NCBI GenBank assembly: GCA_963820035.1
Contig: CAWFYK010000009.1
Coordinates: 496,001-560,000, forward strand
Length of the DNA: 64,000 nt
Direction of reading: 5' to 3'
Origin: JAWWPG01 sp963820035
Lineage (GTDB): Bacteria > Actinomycetota > Actinomycetes > Propionibacteriales > Nocardioidaceae
Both the position numbers and the translations under genes were made by a program. The notes below the pieces were generated by a model. The model was given only the letters and a program-made list of their open reading frames with translations, had not been told where the DNA came from and did not search any database. Shown one piece after another: positions 49,394 through 57,732 of this stretch; the stretch's first letter is position 1; each line of letters starts with the position of its first letter.

Positions 49394-50770
49394 TCAGTGC
49401 AGCCAGCGGTTGGCGGCCGCGATCTCCTCGTCGGTGGCCTCCGCGAAGTTCTCGATGTCACTTTCGCGAACCGCCACGATGGACGCGACCAGCTCCGCTC
49501 CGAAGGCTGAGGTCAGCGCCTCGTCGGACTGGAACGCCTCGACCGCCTCACCGAGTGTCAACGGCAATCTGGTGAGACCGCGCCGCAGCAGCTCGTCGTC
49601 GGACAGTGCCGCCGGGTCGACGTCCACCGGCTCCGGAAGCGTGGCTTCCTCGTCGATGCCGGCGGACCCGGCGGTGAGCAGAGCGGCGAGCAGCAAGTAG
49701 GGGTTGGCGAGCAGGTCGACGCACTTGACCTCGAGGTTGGCCGCCGTCGCCTCACTGCCCAGCGACCCGGTCACCATCCGCAGGGCGGCCTCGCGGTTCT
49801 CCAGGCCCCAACAGGCGTAGGCGCCGGCCCAGTGGGACGGGACCAGCCGCAGATAGCTCACCGGGCTGGGTGCCCCGAGCGCCAGCAGCGCCGGAAGCCG
49901 GTTGAGTACCCCAGCCCCGAAGGAGTCACCTTCGGCCGTCAGACCGAACCGTCCGTCGCCGCCGGCCATCAGGTTCTGGCCGTCCCGCCAGAGGCTGAGA
50001 TGTACGTGCCCACCGTTGCCGACGCCGCTCACGTCCACCTTCGGCGAGAACGACGTGCGCATCCCGTGCCGCGCCCCGACCGCTCTGATCGTCGCGCGGA
50101 CAAGCACAGACGTGTCCGCCGCCTCGACGGGCGACTCGGCCGCGACCGACACCTCGAGCTGGCCGGCGGCGTACTCGGGATGGAACTGTTCGACAGCGAT
50201 CCCCTCGGCGAGCAGGGCCTCCACGACCTCGCGACAGTAGTCGGACCTGTCCACCAGCCGAGCCATGCTGTAGCCGGGTCCACGGACGGCCGGGAGGAAC
50301 TCGTCGCCCATCCCTTCCGAGACGACCCATTCGATCTCGAACGCCGCCTTGACCGTGACACCGCGAGCTGCGAGCGCCTCGGTGGTCCGGCTCAGGAGCA
50401 GTCGCGAGCACTGCGGATGTGGAAAGCCGGACTGCTGGTAGCGGTCGGCCGGGGACCAGGCCCAGCCCGGTTGGGCGGCGAGCGGCACCACCCGGCGTAC
50501 GTCGGGCACCAGTCGCAGGTCACCCACCGGCTCGACTCCGGTGCCGGAGCCTGCGATCCAGTCGTCAGCGCGGAAGCGGTCGAAGCTCGGGGAGAACCCG
50601 ACCCCCCAGCCGGCCAGGTGAGGGAACAACGACAGCGGCACGCTCTTGACCCGCGCGATCCCCGAGTTGTCGACGAAGGTGGTCGCGACCATGACGACGC
50701 CCTGCTCCGCCATCGGGTAGAGCATCTCCGCAGCCTGCTCAGACCGCGACGTGCGTTCCTCGCTGTCCAC
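49394..50770 (-). CDS. Glutamine-synthetase-family ligase (gamma-glutamyl-amine synthetase-like)
   Basis: 458 aa, GS I fold. N-terminal beta-grasp VMVATTFVDNSGIARVKSVPL; catalytic region FEIEWVV, AAGQLEVSV, SGVGNGGHVHLSLW and SYLRLVPSHWAGAYACWGLENREAALRMV; C-terminal NLEVKCVDLLANPYLLLAALL. It lacks the adenylylation loop and looks like the FluG/PuuA/IpuC group that joins glutamate to amines, not the housekeeping GlnA. GTG 50770 follows AAGGGG. It is divergent from an APC permease and a FluG-like amidohydrolase, a catabolic setting for an amine or amino acid. Confidence 0.87.
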   Translation of the reverse strand: MDSEERTSRSEQAAEMLYPMAEQGVVMVATTFVDNSGIARVKSVPLSLFPHLAGWGVGFSPSFDRFRADDWIAGSGTGVEPVGDLRLVPDVRRVVPLAAQPGWAWSPADRYQQSGFPHPQCSRLLLSRTTEALAARGVTVKAAFEIEWVVSEGMGDEFLPAVRGPGYSMARLVDRSDYCREVVEALLAEGIAVEQFHPEYAAGQLEVSVAAESPVEAADTSVLVRATIRAVGARHGMRTSFSPKVDVSGVGNGGHVHLSLWRDGQNLMAGGDGRFGLTAEGDSFGAGVLNRLPALLALGAPSPVSYLRLVPSHWAGAYACWGLENREAALRMVTGSLGSEATAANLEVKCVDLLANPYLLLAALLTAGSAGIDEEATLPEPVDVDPAALSDDELLRRGLTRLPLTLGEAVEAFQSDEALTSAFGAELVASIVAVRESDIENFAEATDEEIAAANRWLH

Positions 50771-50939
50771 CCATAACCCCTTTCCACGCCGTCGTCTTGG
50801 CTCATCCCACACCGGTTGGGTGTCTGGCGCTCGATGTCTCACCCTTCGGAGGGCATGGACAACGGTGCAGACCTGTCTCACACTGTGCGGCAGGAGTCTA
50901 GCCGTGGTGGTCAGGTGCCGCCGCGAGATCGGAGGCCCG
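50771..50939. promoter_or_regulatory. Divergent promoter region, GS-like ligase / permease
   Basis: 169 bp. ACACC...GGTGT around 50811-50825 is a small inverted repeat. TGTCTCAC occurs at 50835-50842 and 50874-50881, 39 bases apart on the same face of DNA. These are candidates for a shared regulator's sites. GGAGG at 50931-50935 is the permease ribosome-binding site. Confidence 0.4.
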
Positions 50940-52412
50940 GTGGCCATCTCAGAAAGGAAGGGCACTCTTCGTCGGGGGCTGAGTGTCTGGCAGGCGATCG
51001 GCATATCCGTCGCCCTGATGGCGCCGAGCATGGCCGCCAACATCAACCCGCAGGGCACGGCGACCCTGGTCGGCCGTGCCACGCCACTCGCGTTCCTCCT
51101 TGCGGCATTGGCGGTTCTGCTTATTGCCTACGTCTTCGTCCGGCTTTGCCAGTATTACCGCCATGCCGGTTCGGTCTACGTGTTCGCGGGCGCCACGCTC
51201 GGTCCCCACGCGGGAGCTGTCGCAGGTCTAGGGCTGATCGGGACCTACACGTTCTATGGTTTGGTGACCTCGTCGGCGTCGGGGATCTTCGGGTCGGCGT
51301 TCCTCGACGAGATCGGCCTCTGGAACAACCAGCCGTGGTGGTCCGGGTTCCTCGTCGGAGCAGTCGGCCTGGCGCTCGCGCTGCTCTTCAGCATCGTCCC
51401 GGCGCGGAACTCGACCTCCATCCTGCTGTCCGCCGAGGGGATCACCGTGCTGCTGATCGTCGTCGTCGCGGTCATCGTGCTGGTCCGGATGCTCGCAGGC
51501 AACGCACCGGGCGACGCGTCCTTCACTCTCGACGTGTTCAAGGTGGAGCCCGGCACCCAGTCGTCCGACCTGTTCCTCGGCATCGTCTTCGGCCTGTTGT
51601 CGTTCGCGGGGTTCGAAGCCGCCTCGACCCTCGGCGAGGAGGCCAGTCATCCCAGCCGCGACATTCCGCGGGCGATCCTCGGCACCGCGATCTTCGGCGG
51701 CGTCTACTTCGTGTTCGTCACGGCCATCGAGATGATGGCGTTCGGCACCGACCGCAAGGGCGTCTCCAACTTCATCAGCTCTCCGGCACTGATGGGTGAC
51801 CTCGGCACGTCGTACGTCGGGGCGTGGGTCGGTGACGTGATCACCCTCGGGGCCGCGGTGAGCGCCTTCGCCTGCTGCCTCGCCTGCGTCGTCGGCGCCT
51901 CCCGGATGGTCTTCGCCGTGAGCCGTGACCTGTCGCCCCAGTCGCCACTCGCGAGGACGGGCAGCAACGACACGCCCGCGGCGGCTGCCGTCCTGGTCGC
52001 GGCCGTGATCGCCGTGATCGCCGGCTTCGCCGCTGTCGCCTGTGGCGCCAAGCCGTTCGACACCTTCTTGTGGAGCGGCACGATCGGCACGTTGATCCTG
52101 CTCGTGGCCTACCTGCTCGCGACGATCGGCTGCATCAAGCTGGTGTTCGTGGACCACAAGCTCGCGGTGGCGCAATGGCAGGTCATCATCCCGCTCGCGG
52201 CGATCGTGATGCTGGGCTACACGATCTATCGCAACGTCTATCCCTACCCGACCGAGGGTGCCGCCCAGTGGCTCCCGATCATCGCGTTCGGCTGGCTCGC
52301 CATCGTGACGATCGTGGTCCTCGTCGTGCCGAGCATCCCGCGGCGGTTGGCGCACGGGATGGCGTCGTTCGAGAGCAGCCGAACGGATGACTCCACCGAC
52401 CAGGTGCGCTGA
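50940..52412 (+). CDS. APC-superfamily amino acid/amine permease
   Basis: 490 aa with about twelve to fourteen membrane helices. GLSVWQAIGISVALMAPSMAANINPQ is the first helix with the small-residue substrate motif of APC transporters; the FAGFEAASTLGEEASHPSRDIPRAI block is the conserved loop after helix 6 (E-A-x-P-R-x-I-P). GTG 50940 has GGAGG four bases upstream; the longer frame is non-homologous. It is co-transcribed with the amidohydrolase 13 bases downstream and opposite the GS-like ligase, so it should import the compound these act on. Confidence 0.9.
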   Translation: MAISERKGTLRRGLSVWQAIGISVALMAPSMAANINPQGTATLVGRATPLAFLLAALAVLLIAYVFVRLCQYYRHAGSVYVFAGATLGPHAGAVAGLGLIGTYTFYGLVTSSASGIFGSAFLDEIGLWNNQPWWSGFLVGAVGLALALLFSIVPARNSTSILLSAEGITVLLIVVVAVIVLVRMLAGNAPGDASFTLDVFKVEPGTQSSDLFLGIVFGLLSFAGFEAASTLGEEASHPSRDIPRAILGTAIFGGVYFVFVTAIEMMAFGTDRKGVSNFISSPALMGDLGTSYVGAWVGDVITLGAAVSAFACCLACVVGASRMVFAVSRDLSPQSPLARTGSNDTPAAAAVLVAAVIAVIAGFAAVACGAKPFDTFLWSGTIGTLILLVAYLLATIGCIKLVFVDHKLAVAQWQVIIPLAAIVMLGYTIYRNVYPYPTEGAAQWLPIIAFGWLAIVTIVVLVVPSIPRRLAHGMASFESSRTDDSTDQVR

Positions 52413-52425
52413 AAGGGGTCGACAC

Positions 52426-53574
52426 GTGACGAGCAGGTTCGTCGAGGGGCCGCTCGTCGACCATCACTGTCACGCCGTGATGACCGACGACCTGGAGCGT
52501 GACGCCTTCGAGGCGATGCTCAACGAGGCGGAGCGGCCGAGCCCGCTCGCGACCACCCTCTTCGACTCGATGCTGGGGCTGGCGATCCGCAGATGGAGTG
52601 CACCGGTTCTCGACCTCGAGCCTCTGGTATCGCCAGAGGTCTATCTGGCAAGGCGAAACGAGCTCGGTGGCGCTGAGGTCACCCGTCGCCTCATGCAGGC
52701 CACCGGGTCGTCCGGCCTACTGGTCGACACGGGCTTCTCCCCGCCAGGTGGCACCACACCGGCCGAGCTCGCGGCCCTTGCCGATGCCGAGGCATACGAA
52801 GTTGTGCGGCTCGAAGCGCTCGCTGAAGAGACCCTCGATGGCGGAGTCTCGGCCGCCGGCTTTGCCGCCGCCGTCACCGACCGGCTTGGCGTCGCCTCTG
52901 GTGCCGATGGCGGGCACGGCAGCGCGGTCGGAGCGAAGAGCATCGCGGCGTACCGCACCGGACTGGCCCTGCCCGGCGTCAAGCCCGCCGACCACGAGCT
53001 GGTGGCCGCACTGGAGCAGCTCGAGCGACAGCCCGACGGACATCACCGGATCGCCCATCCCGCCATCCATGCGTGGCTGGCCTGGACTGCGATCGAGGCC
53101 GGGTTGCCGTTGCAGTTCCATGTCGGCTACGGCGACAAGGACCTCGACCTGGCTGACTGCGACCCGCTGCGACTCACTGCCTTCCTCCGCGCGACGGAGG
53201 AGCGTGGGGTTCCCGTCATGCTCCTGCACAACTACCCGTTCCACCGTCAAGCGGCTTATCTCGCGCAGGTCTTCGACCATGTCTTCATGGACGTCGGGTT
53301 GGCGACCCACAACACCGGAGCCCTGTCGATCGCCGTGATCCGGGAAAGTCTCGAGCTCGCTCCGTTCGGGAAGATGCTCTACTCGTCCGACGCGTTCGGC
53401 CTCGCGGAGCTCTACCACCTTGGTGCCTTGCTGTTCCGGCGCGGCCTCTCGTCGGTGCTCGGTGGGCTGGTCGACGACGGGAGCATGACCACCGAGGATG
53501 CGCGCCGTATCGGTTCGATGATCTCGGCCGACAATGCGATCCGCGCCTACCGGCTCGACGTCGAGCCGACGTAG
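52426..53574 (+). CDS. Amidohydrolase (FluG N-terminal-like, metal-dependent TIM barrel)
   Basis: 382 aa amidohydrolase-2 fold. The HxH metal motif is in VDHHCHAVM near residue 9; QFHVGYGD carries the next histidine; MLLHNYPFHRQAAYLA and MDVGL follow; YSSDAFGLAELY has the metal aspartate. The same domain forms the N-terminal half of the fungal/bacterial FluG fusion, whose C-terminal half is a glutamine-synthetase-like ligase; here that ligase is the separate gene at 49.4-50.8 kb. AAAGGGG precedes GTG 52426 by six bases. Probably hydrolyses an amide or amine derivative. Confidence 0.86.
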   Translation: MTSRFVEGPLVDHHCHAVMTDDLERDAFEAMLNEAERPSPLATTLFDSMLGLAIRRWSAPVLDLEPLVSPEVYLARRNELGGAEVTRRLMQATGSSGLLVDTGFSPPGGTTPAELAALADAEAYEVVRLEALAEETLDGGVSAAGFAAAVTDRLGVASGADGGHGSAVGAKSIAAYRTGLALPGVKPADHELVAALEQLERQPDGHHRIAHPAIHAWLAWTAIEAGLPLQFHVGYGDKDLDLADCDPLRLTAFLRATEERGVPVMLLHNYPFHRQAAYLAQVFDHVFMDVGLATHNTGALSIAVIRESLELAPFGKMLYSSDAFGLAELYHLGALLFRRGLSSVLGGLVDDGSMTTEDARRIGSMISADNAIRAYRLDVEPT

Positions 53575-53729
53575 CGGTCCGGTCTCGGACAGCGGCGAAT
53601 CTCGATGTATCCGACATGAGATCCGTCCCTCTTTGCCACCAAGAGACCTTGGCGCCCGACGCGACCCGGCAGCCCTGACCCCAGGACCCCGCCACGCCGA
53701 ACGCCTCACCTGGCAACTGAGGAGAAGCA

Positions 53730-54671
53730 ATGGAGTTTCATGGCGGACGACTGCCACCCACCCCGGACAAGCCGCGGTTGAGGCTGTCGAAGTACCTGAA
53801 GGCCGTCAAGCCTGCACCGCCGACCGTCGACTACCTGTCGAAGGTCCAGAGCTGGCCGATGTATCTCAACGACAAGCTCGGCGACTGTACCTGTGCGGGG
53901 GCCGCGCACATCATCGAGAACGAGTCCACCTACGGGCAGGGCGCCACCATCACAGTGACGGACGACGACGTGCTCACCGCCTACGAGGCGGTGTCGGGCT
54001 ACGACCCGAGCACCGGCAAGAACGACAACGGTGCGGTCATGCAGCAGGTGTTGACCTACTGGCGCAAGACCGGTGTCGGCAAGCACAAGATCCTCGCCTT
54101 CGCCGGCGTTGACCACCGCAACGTCGACCAGCTACACGCCGCTCTGGCGACGTTCGGCTCCCTGTACATCGGGATCAACTTCCCCGAGTCGGCGATGACC
54201 CAGTTCAACGAACACAAGCCCTGGGACGTCGTACCCGGCGCACGGATCGAGGGTGGGCACGCGATCAACGCGGGCTTCTACGACACCGACGCGAAGACCT
54301 GGAAGATCGTCACGTGGGGAGCCGTTCAGGAGATGACCCAGGCATTCTGGGACACCTATGTCGAGGAGGCCTGGGTGGTCATCGCGCCCGAGTGGCTCAA
54401 CACAGCCGGCACCTCACCGGAAGGACTCGACCTGTACGCGCTCGGTGAGGACTTCGCGGAGCTGACCGGAGAGTCCAACCCCTTTCCCGCCCCGACCCCC
54501 GGCCCAGAGCCCGTCCCTGCTCCACCGCGTGTGGACGTGGCTGACCAGCATCTGGCGCTGACCGTCCAGCCCTGGCTTGCCAGCGACCCGAGTTTCTATG
54601 ACGACCTTCAGGAGGCGCTGCGCACCTGGCTCGCCGCGAAGGGTCTGCCCACCACGGAATCGACCACCTAG
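53730..54671 (+). CDS. Papain-like (C1/C39-fold) protein, phage-associated type
   Basis: 313 aa with no signal peptide. LNDKLGDCTCAGAAHIIE places C53 (or C55) as the papain-type nucleophile, GGHAINAGFYD gives H177, and KIVTWGAVQEMTQAFW resembles the conserved Asn/Trp-Gly region. A proline-rich hinge (~252-272) joins a short C-terminal helical module (FYDDLQEALRTWLAAKGL). GAGGAGAAG lies just before the ATG. It is followed 19 bases later by a holin-like gene. Together they resemble a phage lysis or tail-associated peptidase pair, but no phage structural gene is near. Substrate unknown. Confidence 0.65.
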   Translation: MEFHGGRLPPTPDKPRLRLSKYLKAVKPAPPTVDYLSKVQSWPMYLNDKLGDCTCAGAAHIIENESTYGQGATITVTDDDVLTAYEAVSGYDPSTGKNDNGAVMQQVLTYWRKTGVGKHKILAFAGVDHRNVDQLHAALATFGSLYIGINFPESAMTQFNEHKPWDVVPGARIEGGHAINAGFYDTDAKTWKIVTWGAVQEMTQAFWDTYVEEAWVVIAPEWLNTAGTSPEGLDLYALGEDFAELTGESNPFPAPTPGPEPVPAPPRVDVADQHLALTVQPWLASDPSFYDDLQEALRTWLAAKGLPTTESTT

Positions 54672-54690
54672 GAGAGAAGAGCGACCCATC

Positions 54691-54963
54691 ATGCACATCG
54701 TGAAGGCTCAGCCGGCGGCAGTGTCAGCCGCCGTCGTAGCCACCCTCAACGCCCTCGTCCTGCTGAACGTCATGGACCTGAACGGCGACCAGATCAGTGC
54801 CATCAACATCGCTGCGGTCGCGTTGCTCGGCCTCTTCGTGCAACAGTCAGTCACCCCCGTCTCGAAGGTGGTGTCTTTCACGAGCAAGGGTCGCGTCGTC
54901 GCCGGCCCGGCGAGCAGCACTGCTGCCGCCGGGAGCGCCGAGGTCGACGAAGCCGCTGCGTAG
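54691..54963 (+). CDS. Holin-like small membrane protein
   Basis: 90 aa. Helix one is AAVSAAVVATLNALVLLNVM, then LNGDQISAINIAAVALLGLFVQQSVTPVSKV, matching the pattern of actinophage holins (two short helices, then R/Q-x-x-VTP), and an Ala/Ser-rich tail. It follows the papain-like gene. A holin would make the membrane lesion that releases a partner enzyme, but the partner has no lysozyme or amidase motif, so the pair may have another role. Confidence 0.6.
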   Translation: MHIVKAQPAAVSAAVVATLNALVLLNVMDLNGDQISAINIAAVALLGLFVQQSVTPVSKVVSFTSKGRVVAGPASSTAAAGSAEVDEAAA

Positions 54964-55023
54964 CTTCGTGCCTCAACGGTAGGCAGGATCGTCGGATACG
55001 TCGTCGGACACAGCCGACAGCCG

Positions 55024-56013
55024 TCAGGCGCCGTCGGCCTGCTCGCGCAGCCTTGCCAACAGCGGCTTGGCGACGTCGGCAAGGAACTCTTCCTGGCTCT
55101 CGTCGCCGATCTGCACGATCGCGATGTCGGTGAACCCTGCCTCCCAGTAGGGCTTCACCGACGCCGCGAGCTCGTCGAGATCGGGACCGCAGGGGATCGA
55201 TTCCGCGACGTCGTCCTTGCGGACGAACTGCGACGCTGCCTCGAAGCCCGCGGTCGTCGGCAGGTCGGCGTTGACGTCCCAGCCGCCACCGAACCAGCGG
55301 AAGAGGTCGTGCGCCCGGTCGACCGCCGCGGCCTTGTCCGGTCCCCAGCAGATCGGGATCTGGCCGATCTTGCGTGACGTCGGAAGATCGTGCTCGCCGC
55401 GTACCTCGTCCCAGCGAGACACCAACGACGCGTCCGGCGCCACGGCGATCAGGTGGTCGGCGAGCGGCCCGAAGCGTTGGATGGAGATCTCACCGGACAC
55501 GGCGAGCGCCAGGTCCACCGGGTGGTTGGGAAGATCCCACAGCCGAGCCTGGTCGACGCGAAAGTGTTCTCCCTCCCAGGTGACGACACCGCCATCGAGC
55601 AGCGTGCGGATGATGTGGGTCGCCTCCTCGAGCATGTTCTGCCGCGTTGCCACGGCGGGCCAGCCGCGCCCGACGACGTGCTCGTTCAGGTTCTCTCCGG
55701 ACCCGAGCCCGAGCGTGAACCTGCTTCCGGAGAGCAGCCCGAGCGTCGCCGCCTTCTGGGCGACGACGGCGGGGTGGTACCTCATCGTCGGACAGGTCAC
55801 ATACGTCATGAGCTCGACCCGCTCGGTCACCTGGGAGACCGCGCCCAGCACGGACCAGGCGTACGGCGCGTGGCCCATCGAGTCCAGCCACGGGAAGTAG
55901 TGGTCGCTGGAGACCTCGAAGTCGAAACCGGCGCCTTCTGCCGCGGCGGCGTACCGCACGAGCTCGCGGGGACCCGACTGCTCGGTCATCAGCGTGTATC
56001 CGAAGTTCGTCAT
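55024..56013 (-). CDS. F420-dependent LLM-class oxidoreductase
   Basis: 329 aa luciferase-like TIM barrel. FGYTLMTEQSGPRELVRYAAAAEGAGFDFEVSSDHYFPW, VTCPTMRYHPAVVAQKAATLGLLS and RFTLGLGSGENLNEHVVG are those of the TIGR03557/F420-dependent G6P-dehydrogenase-like group. The conserved histidine of the F420 site is in SSDHYFPW. Start ATG 56013 is preferred to GTG 56031 because homology begins at MTNFGYTLM. It stands alone and converges on the holin-like gene. Substrate unknown. Confidence 0.9.
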   Translation of the reverse strand: MTNFGYTLMTEQSGPRELVRYAAAAEGAGFDFEVSSDHYFPWLDSMGHAPYAWSVLGAVSQVTERVELMTYVTCPTMRYHPAVVAQKAATLGLLSGSRFTLGLGSGENLNEHVVGRGWPAVATRQNMLEEATHIIRTLLDGGVVTWEGEHFRVDQARLWDLPNHPVDLALAVSGEISIQRFGPLADHLIAVAPDASLVSRWDEVRGEHDLPTSRKIGQIPICWGPDKAAAVDRAHDLFRWFGGGWDVNADLPTTAGFEAASQFVRKDDVAESIPCGPDLDELAASVKPYWEAGFTDIAIVQIGDESQEEFLADVAKPLLARLREQADGA

Positions 56014-56125
56014 GCCTTCTGCTGTACCCACGTGACTGCTGGCTATGCCTGCCGAGACCGGCCTGACCGTCGCCCGAGACGGGTGTCCACAGTCCTGCGT
56101 GGTGGTGGCGTGTGTTGTCGGTGGT

Positions 56126-56141
56126 TCGTACTAGTGTTCGA
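56126..56141 (+). promoter_or_regulatory. LexA (SOS) box-like site
   Basis: TCGTAC-TAGT-GTTCGA differs at one base from the actinobacterial SOS consensus TCGAAC-N4-GTTCGA. It lies 44 bases before the start of the DUF222-HNH gene. Two further GTTCGA half-sites are at 56153 and 56167. Confidence 0.6.
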
Positions 56142-56184
56142 GTGTCATCATTGTTCGATGTGAGCGGTTCGATAGGAGGGGGTT

Positions 56185-57678
56185 GTGGTGGGCAGGTCGC
56201 GTGGGGGTCGCCGGTTTGTGCCGGTGGAGGTGGATCCGGTGGTGCCCGCTGAGCGGGTGCGCGGATTGCGGGAGTTGGAGTCGTCGGTGCGGTCGGCGTT
56301 AGGGCGGATGGGGGAGATCGAGGGGGAGGTTCGTCGGTTGCAGGCGGAGCAGGTGCGGTGTGCGGTGAGGTTTGTGTGGGATCAGCAGGAGGTGGATCGG
56401 CGGTGCGGGTTGTCGTTCTCGACGGAGCAGGATCGGGTGTTGGTGTCAGAGGTAGCGGCGGCGCGGGGGACCTCGACGGTGTCGGCGTCGTCGTGGTTGT
56501 CGGATGCGTTTCGGTTGGGTGATGAGCTCCCGGCGACGTTGGCGGCGTTGGAGCGGGGTGAGGTGTCGTGGTGGGCGGCCCGGTCGATCGCGCGGGAGGT
56601 CGGGTTCGTGGATGATCTGGCGTTGCGGGCGTTGGCGGATGAGGTGATCGCCGAGGAGGCGCCGGGGTTGCTGCCGGGGCAGGTCAAAGAGTTGGCGCGG
56701 ATGCGGGTGGTCGGGATCGACCCGGAGTCAGCGGAGCGGCGGGCGACGGTGGCCCGGGCGGATCGGTATGTGTCGGCGGTGGCGGGTGAGTCGGGGGCGG
56801 GGTTCTTGACGGCGGCGTTGCCGGCCGAGCAGGTGGCGGCGTGCTGGTCGGCGTTGAACGGGCACGCAACCGCGGTCTATGCCGGTGGTGACCCGGCCGG
56901 GAGGTCGGTGTCGGCGATCATGTGTGACACGTTGGTGGAGCGGTTGACCGGGGTTGCGACCGGGGATCCGGTGCATACCCGGGTGGAGCTGGTGATGGAT
57001 GCTTCGACGTTGCTGGGGTTGGCTGAGCGGCCGGCTCGGCTGGTCGGGCTGGGTCCGGTGCCGCCGCGGGTGGCCCGGTTCATCGCCGCCTCTGGTGATG
57101 CGTGGGTGCGGCGGCTGTTCTGTGACCCGGTGGACTGTTCGGTGCTGGTGCAGGACTCCAGGGCGAGGCGGTTCACGGGTCCGTTGAAGCGGCTGATCCT
57201 GGGTCGTGACCAGACCTGTCGGGGTCCCGGCTGTGGATCGCGGATCAAGGACATCGACCATCTGGTCGAGCATGCCAACGGGGGCCGGACCAGTCGCCGG
57301 AACGGCCAGGGCCTGTCGAAGGGCTGCCATCTCATGCGGGACCATCCCGGGGTTGGCGTCGCGGCCGACCCGGCCAGCAACGCGATCACCTGGACGCTGC
57401 CGTCCGGAGCGAGCGTGACGACCCTGCCGCCACCGGCCCTCGGCCACGGCAGCCTCGACCGCGACCAGCTCCGCCGACGACACCGGCTCATTCGGCCCGA
57501 GGGTTCGGGTCCGGACGGGTCGAGCCGGCGAGCCGACCGGCCTTCACCACCCACCAGCAGCGACAGACCCTCGAAACCCCGCACCCACCCAGACGCACCT
57601 GACCGGACGGGTACCAGACCTGGGGCTGGGCCGCTGATGACGGTGCGCGGTTGGCCGCCGCCAACCGGCACGGGCTAG
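56185..57678 (+). CDS. DUF222 / HNH endonuclease (13E12-like repeat family)
   Basis: 497 aa. The helical DUF222 domain occupies about 30-330 (LRELESSVRSALGRMGEIEGEVRRLQ, AAACW-like VAACWSALNGHA). An HNH domain follows: GRDQTCRGPGCGSRIKDIDHLVEHANGGRTSRRNGQGLSKGCHLMRDHPG, with the DH pair, the N and the zinc Cys/His residues. The C-terminal 100 residues are Pro/Arg-rich. GTG 56185 has AGGAGGGGG just upstream (56174-56182). The family is repeated and mobile in actinobacteria (13E12 in M. tuberculosis), and an SOS-box-like site lies upstream. A second DUF222 copy is not in the window. Confidence 0.9.
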   Translation: MVGRSRGGRRFVPVEVDPVVPAERVRGLRELESSVRSALGRMGEIEGEVRRLQAEQVRCAVRFVWDQQEVDRRCGLSFSTEQDRVLVSEVAAARGTSTVSASSWLSDAFRLGDELPATLAALERGEVSWWAARSIAREVGFVDDLALRALADEVIAEEAPGLLPGQVKELARMRVVGIDPESAERRATVARADRYVSAVAGESGAGFLTAALPAEQVAACWSALNGHATAVYAGGDPAGRSVSAIMCDTLVERLTGVATGDPVHTRVELVMDASTLLGLAERPARLVGLGPVPPRVARFIAASGDAWVRRLFCDPVDCSVLVQDSRARRFTGPLKRLILGRDQTCRGPGCGSRIKDIDHLVEHANGGRTSRRNGQGLSKGCHLMRDHPGVGVAADPASNAITWTLPSGASVTTLPPPALGHGSLDRDQLRRRHRLIRPEGSGPDGSSRRADRPSPPTSSDRPSKPRTHPDAPDRTGTRPGAGPLMTVRGWPPPTGTG

Positions 57679-57732
57679 TCTCGGTCGAAGCGTGGCCGGG
57701 TGTGGAGTCGGTCGAACGACGGAGGAGGGCTC

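Noticed and set aside
53534..54112. Overlapping frame on the papain-like gene
   Set aside because: Arg-rich translation without motifs; the frame at 53730 has a strong ribosome-binding site and a clear fold.
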